Part shown: positions 62,820 through 64,000 of the stretch, one piece after another | How positions within the stretch are numbered: position 1 is the stretch's first letter | Layout of the letters: each line of letters opens with the position of its first letter | DNA from: Macrotis lagotis | Lineage: Eukaryota; Chordata; Mammalia; Peramelemorphia; Peramelidae | NCBI RefSeq assembly: GCF_037893015.1 | Contig: NC_133662.1 | Span: 204,301,696 to 204,365,695 of the forward strand | Direction of reading: 5' to 3' | Length of the DNA: 64,000 bases | The notes under the pieces: model-generated | Seen by the model: the letters and a program-made list of their open reading frames with translations, nothing else | Told to the model about the DNA's origin: nothing | Databases searched by the model: none | Made by a program: the position numbers and the translations under genes

Positions 62820-63050
62820 GCACCATAGAAAATGAAAATTGAAAGGGACTTCAGAGTATATCTTATCCAACCATATCTTAGGATACATGGCATAGAATAG
62901 GATAAGTCAATCTTATTCAATGAAATAGGCTTCCATTATGCAGTATTCCCAACAAATGGCTATCCAATCATATCTTGAATTTCAGAATAATTGCTAACTC
63001 ACTACGTCCTCAGGTAGTTTATTATATTGTTTAGCAATGCTTATTTCTTT
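62820..63050 (+). mobile_element. MIR-like / CORE-related fragment
   Basis: 'gaaaattgaaagggacttca' with 'ttatccaaccatatctta' and 'tattcccaacaaatggctat' resembles a common mammalian repeat. Diverged. Confidence 0.5.
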
Positions 63051-63054
63051 TCCT

Positions 63055-63337
63055 TTTTTTAAATAATATTTATTTTCCCCCAATTACATGAAAAAACAAT
63101 TTTAACAATCTTTTTTTGGTTTCGTTTCCATCTCTCCCTCCCTCTGCCTCTCCACTAGGCAGTAAGCAATCTGATATATGCTTTTTATCTTCAATCATAT
63201 AAAACATTTCCATATTAGTCATTTTGTCTAAAGAAACTCAAAAAAGAAAGAAAGAAAAGAAAGGAGAGAAAAAACAAAGGGAGAAAGTGAAAAAGAGAAA
63301 CTAAGAAAAAGAGAGAAAGAAAAGGAAGGAGGAAGGA

Positions 63338-63377
<40 letters not shown>

Positions 63378-63760
63378 GAAAGAGAAAGAGAAAGAGAAAG
63401 AAAGAAAGAAAAAAGAAAGAGAAAGAAAGAAAAGAAGGGAGGGAGGGAGAGAGGGAGGGAGGAAGGATGAAAAGAGAGAAAAAAATAGTATGTTTCAGTT
63501 GCTATTTCTCTGAAGAAAGATAACATTTTTCATCTTATGTCCTTTGGAATTATAATGCTGAGAATGGCTAAGTCATTTACAATTCTTCATCATACAATAT
63601 TACTGTTATTTTGTATAATATTGTCCTGTTTCTATTTACTTCATTCTACATCAGTTCATGCAAGTCTTTCAAGGGACAACTCTCAATTCTAGAACATTCT
63701 AATTTATTGTAATTTTCTTCCCATTCCTTCTAATTTTGTCCGATGGAGATTAATGATATA
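63055..63760 (-). mobile_element. LINE 3' end, reverse strand, with a GAAA tract
   Basis: The reverse complement starts near 63,760 and ends with 'ttacatgaa'-type tail sequence near 63,060, as in the element ending at about 15,500. Sequence such as 'ttcatgcaagtctttcaagg' is typical of L1-type 3' ends here. A purine repeat occupies 63,241-63,478. Confidence 0.65.
63241..63478. repeat. (GAAA)n/(GGAA)n polypurine tract
   Basis: Nearly pure purines on the plus strand, with long GAAA arrays. It generates a spurious Ser/Leu/Phe frame on the reverse strand. Confidence 0.98.
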
Positions 63761-64000
63761 AATCTTCGAATCTCCACATCATATTGGTGGATTCCACTCT
63801 CATTTTGGAACTCTAACTTTCTGAGGCTTTTACTAAAACATTTTTTTCCTAGAAATGAAAAATAGGACACAGCTAAAGTGTGACTAAATTTTCTCATACC
63901 CTTCATTTTATCTCATCTAGTCATCTCCCCAGATCCAAGTTGCCTTCCACTCTTCTACTGCTGTCTTCTTGTCTCCTAAGTAGCCTGCACATTCATTCAA
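63761..64000. other. No recognised feature
   Basis: No supported feature up to the window end. Confidence 0.5.

Noticed and set aside
63215..63526. 103-codon reverse frame rich in Ser, Leu and Phe
   Set aside because: Translation of the GAAA tract, not a membrane protein.

Overview
The window reads as vertebrate nuclear DNA, most likely from a marsupial. It is AT-rich, has no extended intron-containing gene, and is filled with interspersed repeats. The marsupial call rests on many tRNA-derived CORE-SINE copies sharing 'cctagctgtgtggccttgg' and 'ttgggcaagccacttaaccc', on SINEs with a BovB/RTE-like 3' end, and on L1 plus ORF1-only (HAL1-like) LINEs. Family names come from recognised sequence features, not from a database search. 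I do not name a species.

Layout. 1-18.6 kb is a stack of LINEs: an L1 3' end, several L1/HAL1 5' regions with ORF1 remnants, a reverse-strand L1 inserted into a forward ORF1, and a complete-looking HAL1-like element (10,839-14,279) inside the ORF2 of an older L1. SINEs and microsatellites decorate these. 18.6-33.9 kb has few repeats (MIR-like fragments, four or five SINEs, one possible solo LTR) and holds the best candidates for conserved non-coding DNA. 33.9-37.6 kb is a reverse-strand L1 with target-site duplications (TSDs). Inside its reverse transcriptase sits a full-length processed RPS27A (ubiquitin-ribosomal protein eS31) retrocopy with its own TSDs. This is the only clearly recognisable host-gene sequence in the window, and it is broken by a one-base deletion. 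37.6-54 kb is mixed: AT and CCTT microsatellites, an L1 3' end, SINEs, two related LTRs (one splitting a SINE) and a long near-perfect hairpin. 54-59.2 kb is an ORF1-only LINE followed by a second LINE tail that carries a pogo/Tigger-type DNA transposon lacking its catalytic domain and itself hit by two SINEs. 59.2-61.8 kb is largely unassigned. 61.8-64 kb holds a short L1 with perfect 16-bp TSDs, MIR-like sequence and a reverse-strand LINE end with a GAAA tract.

How it works together. No gene set or pathway is encoded here. What can be read is a layered insertion history: ancient CORE-SINE/MIR and LINE sequence, then L1/HAL1, then the DNA transposon, the retrocopy and the LTRs, with the tRNA-derived SINEs among the last arrivals. 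I found no new coding system. The most unusual structures are two long inverted repeats, one of which looks like a local template-switch mutation inside a LINE ORF1.
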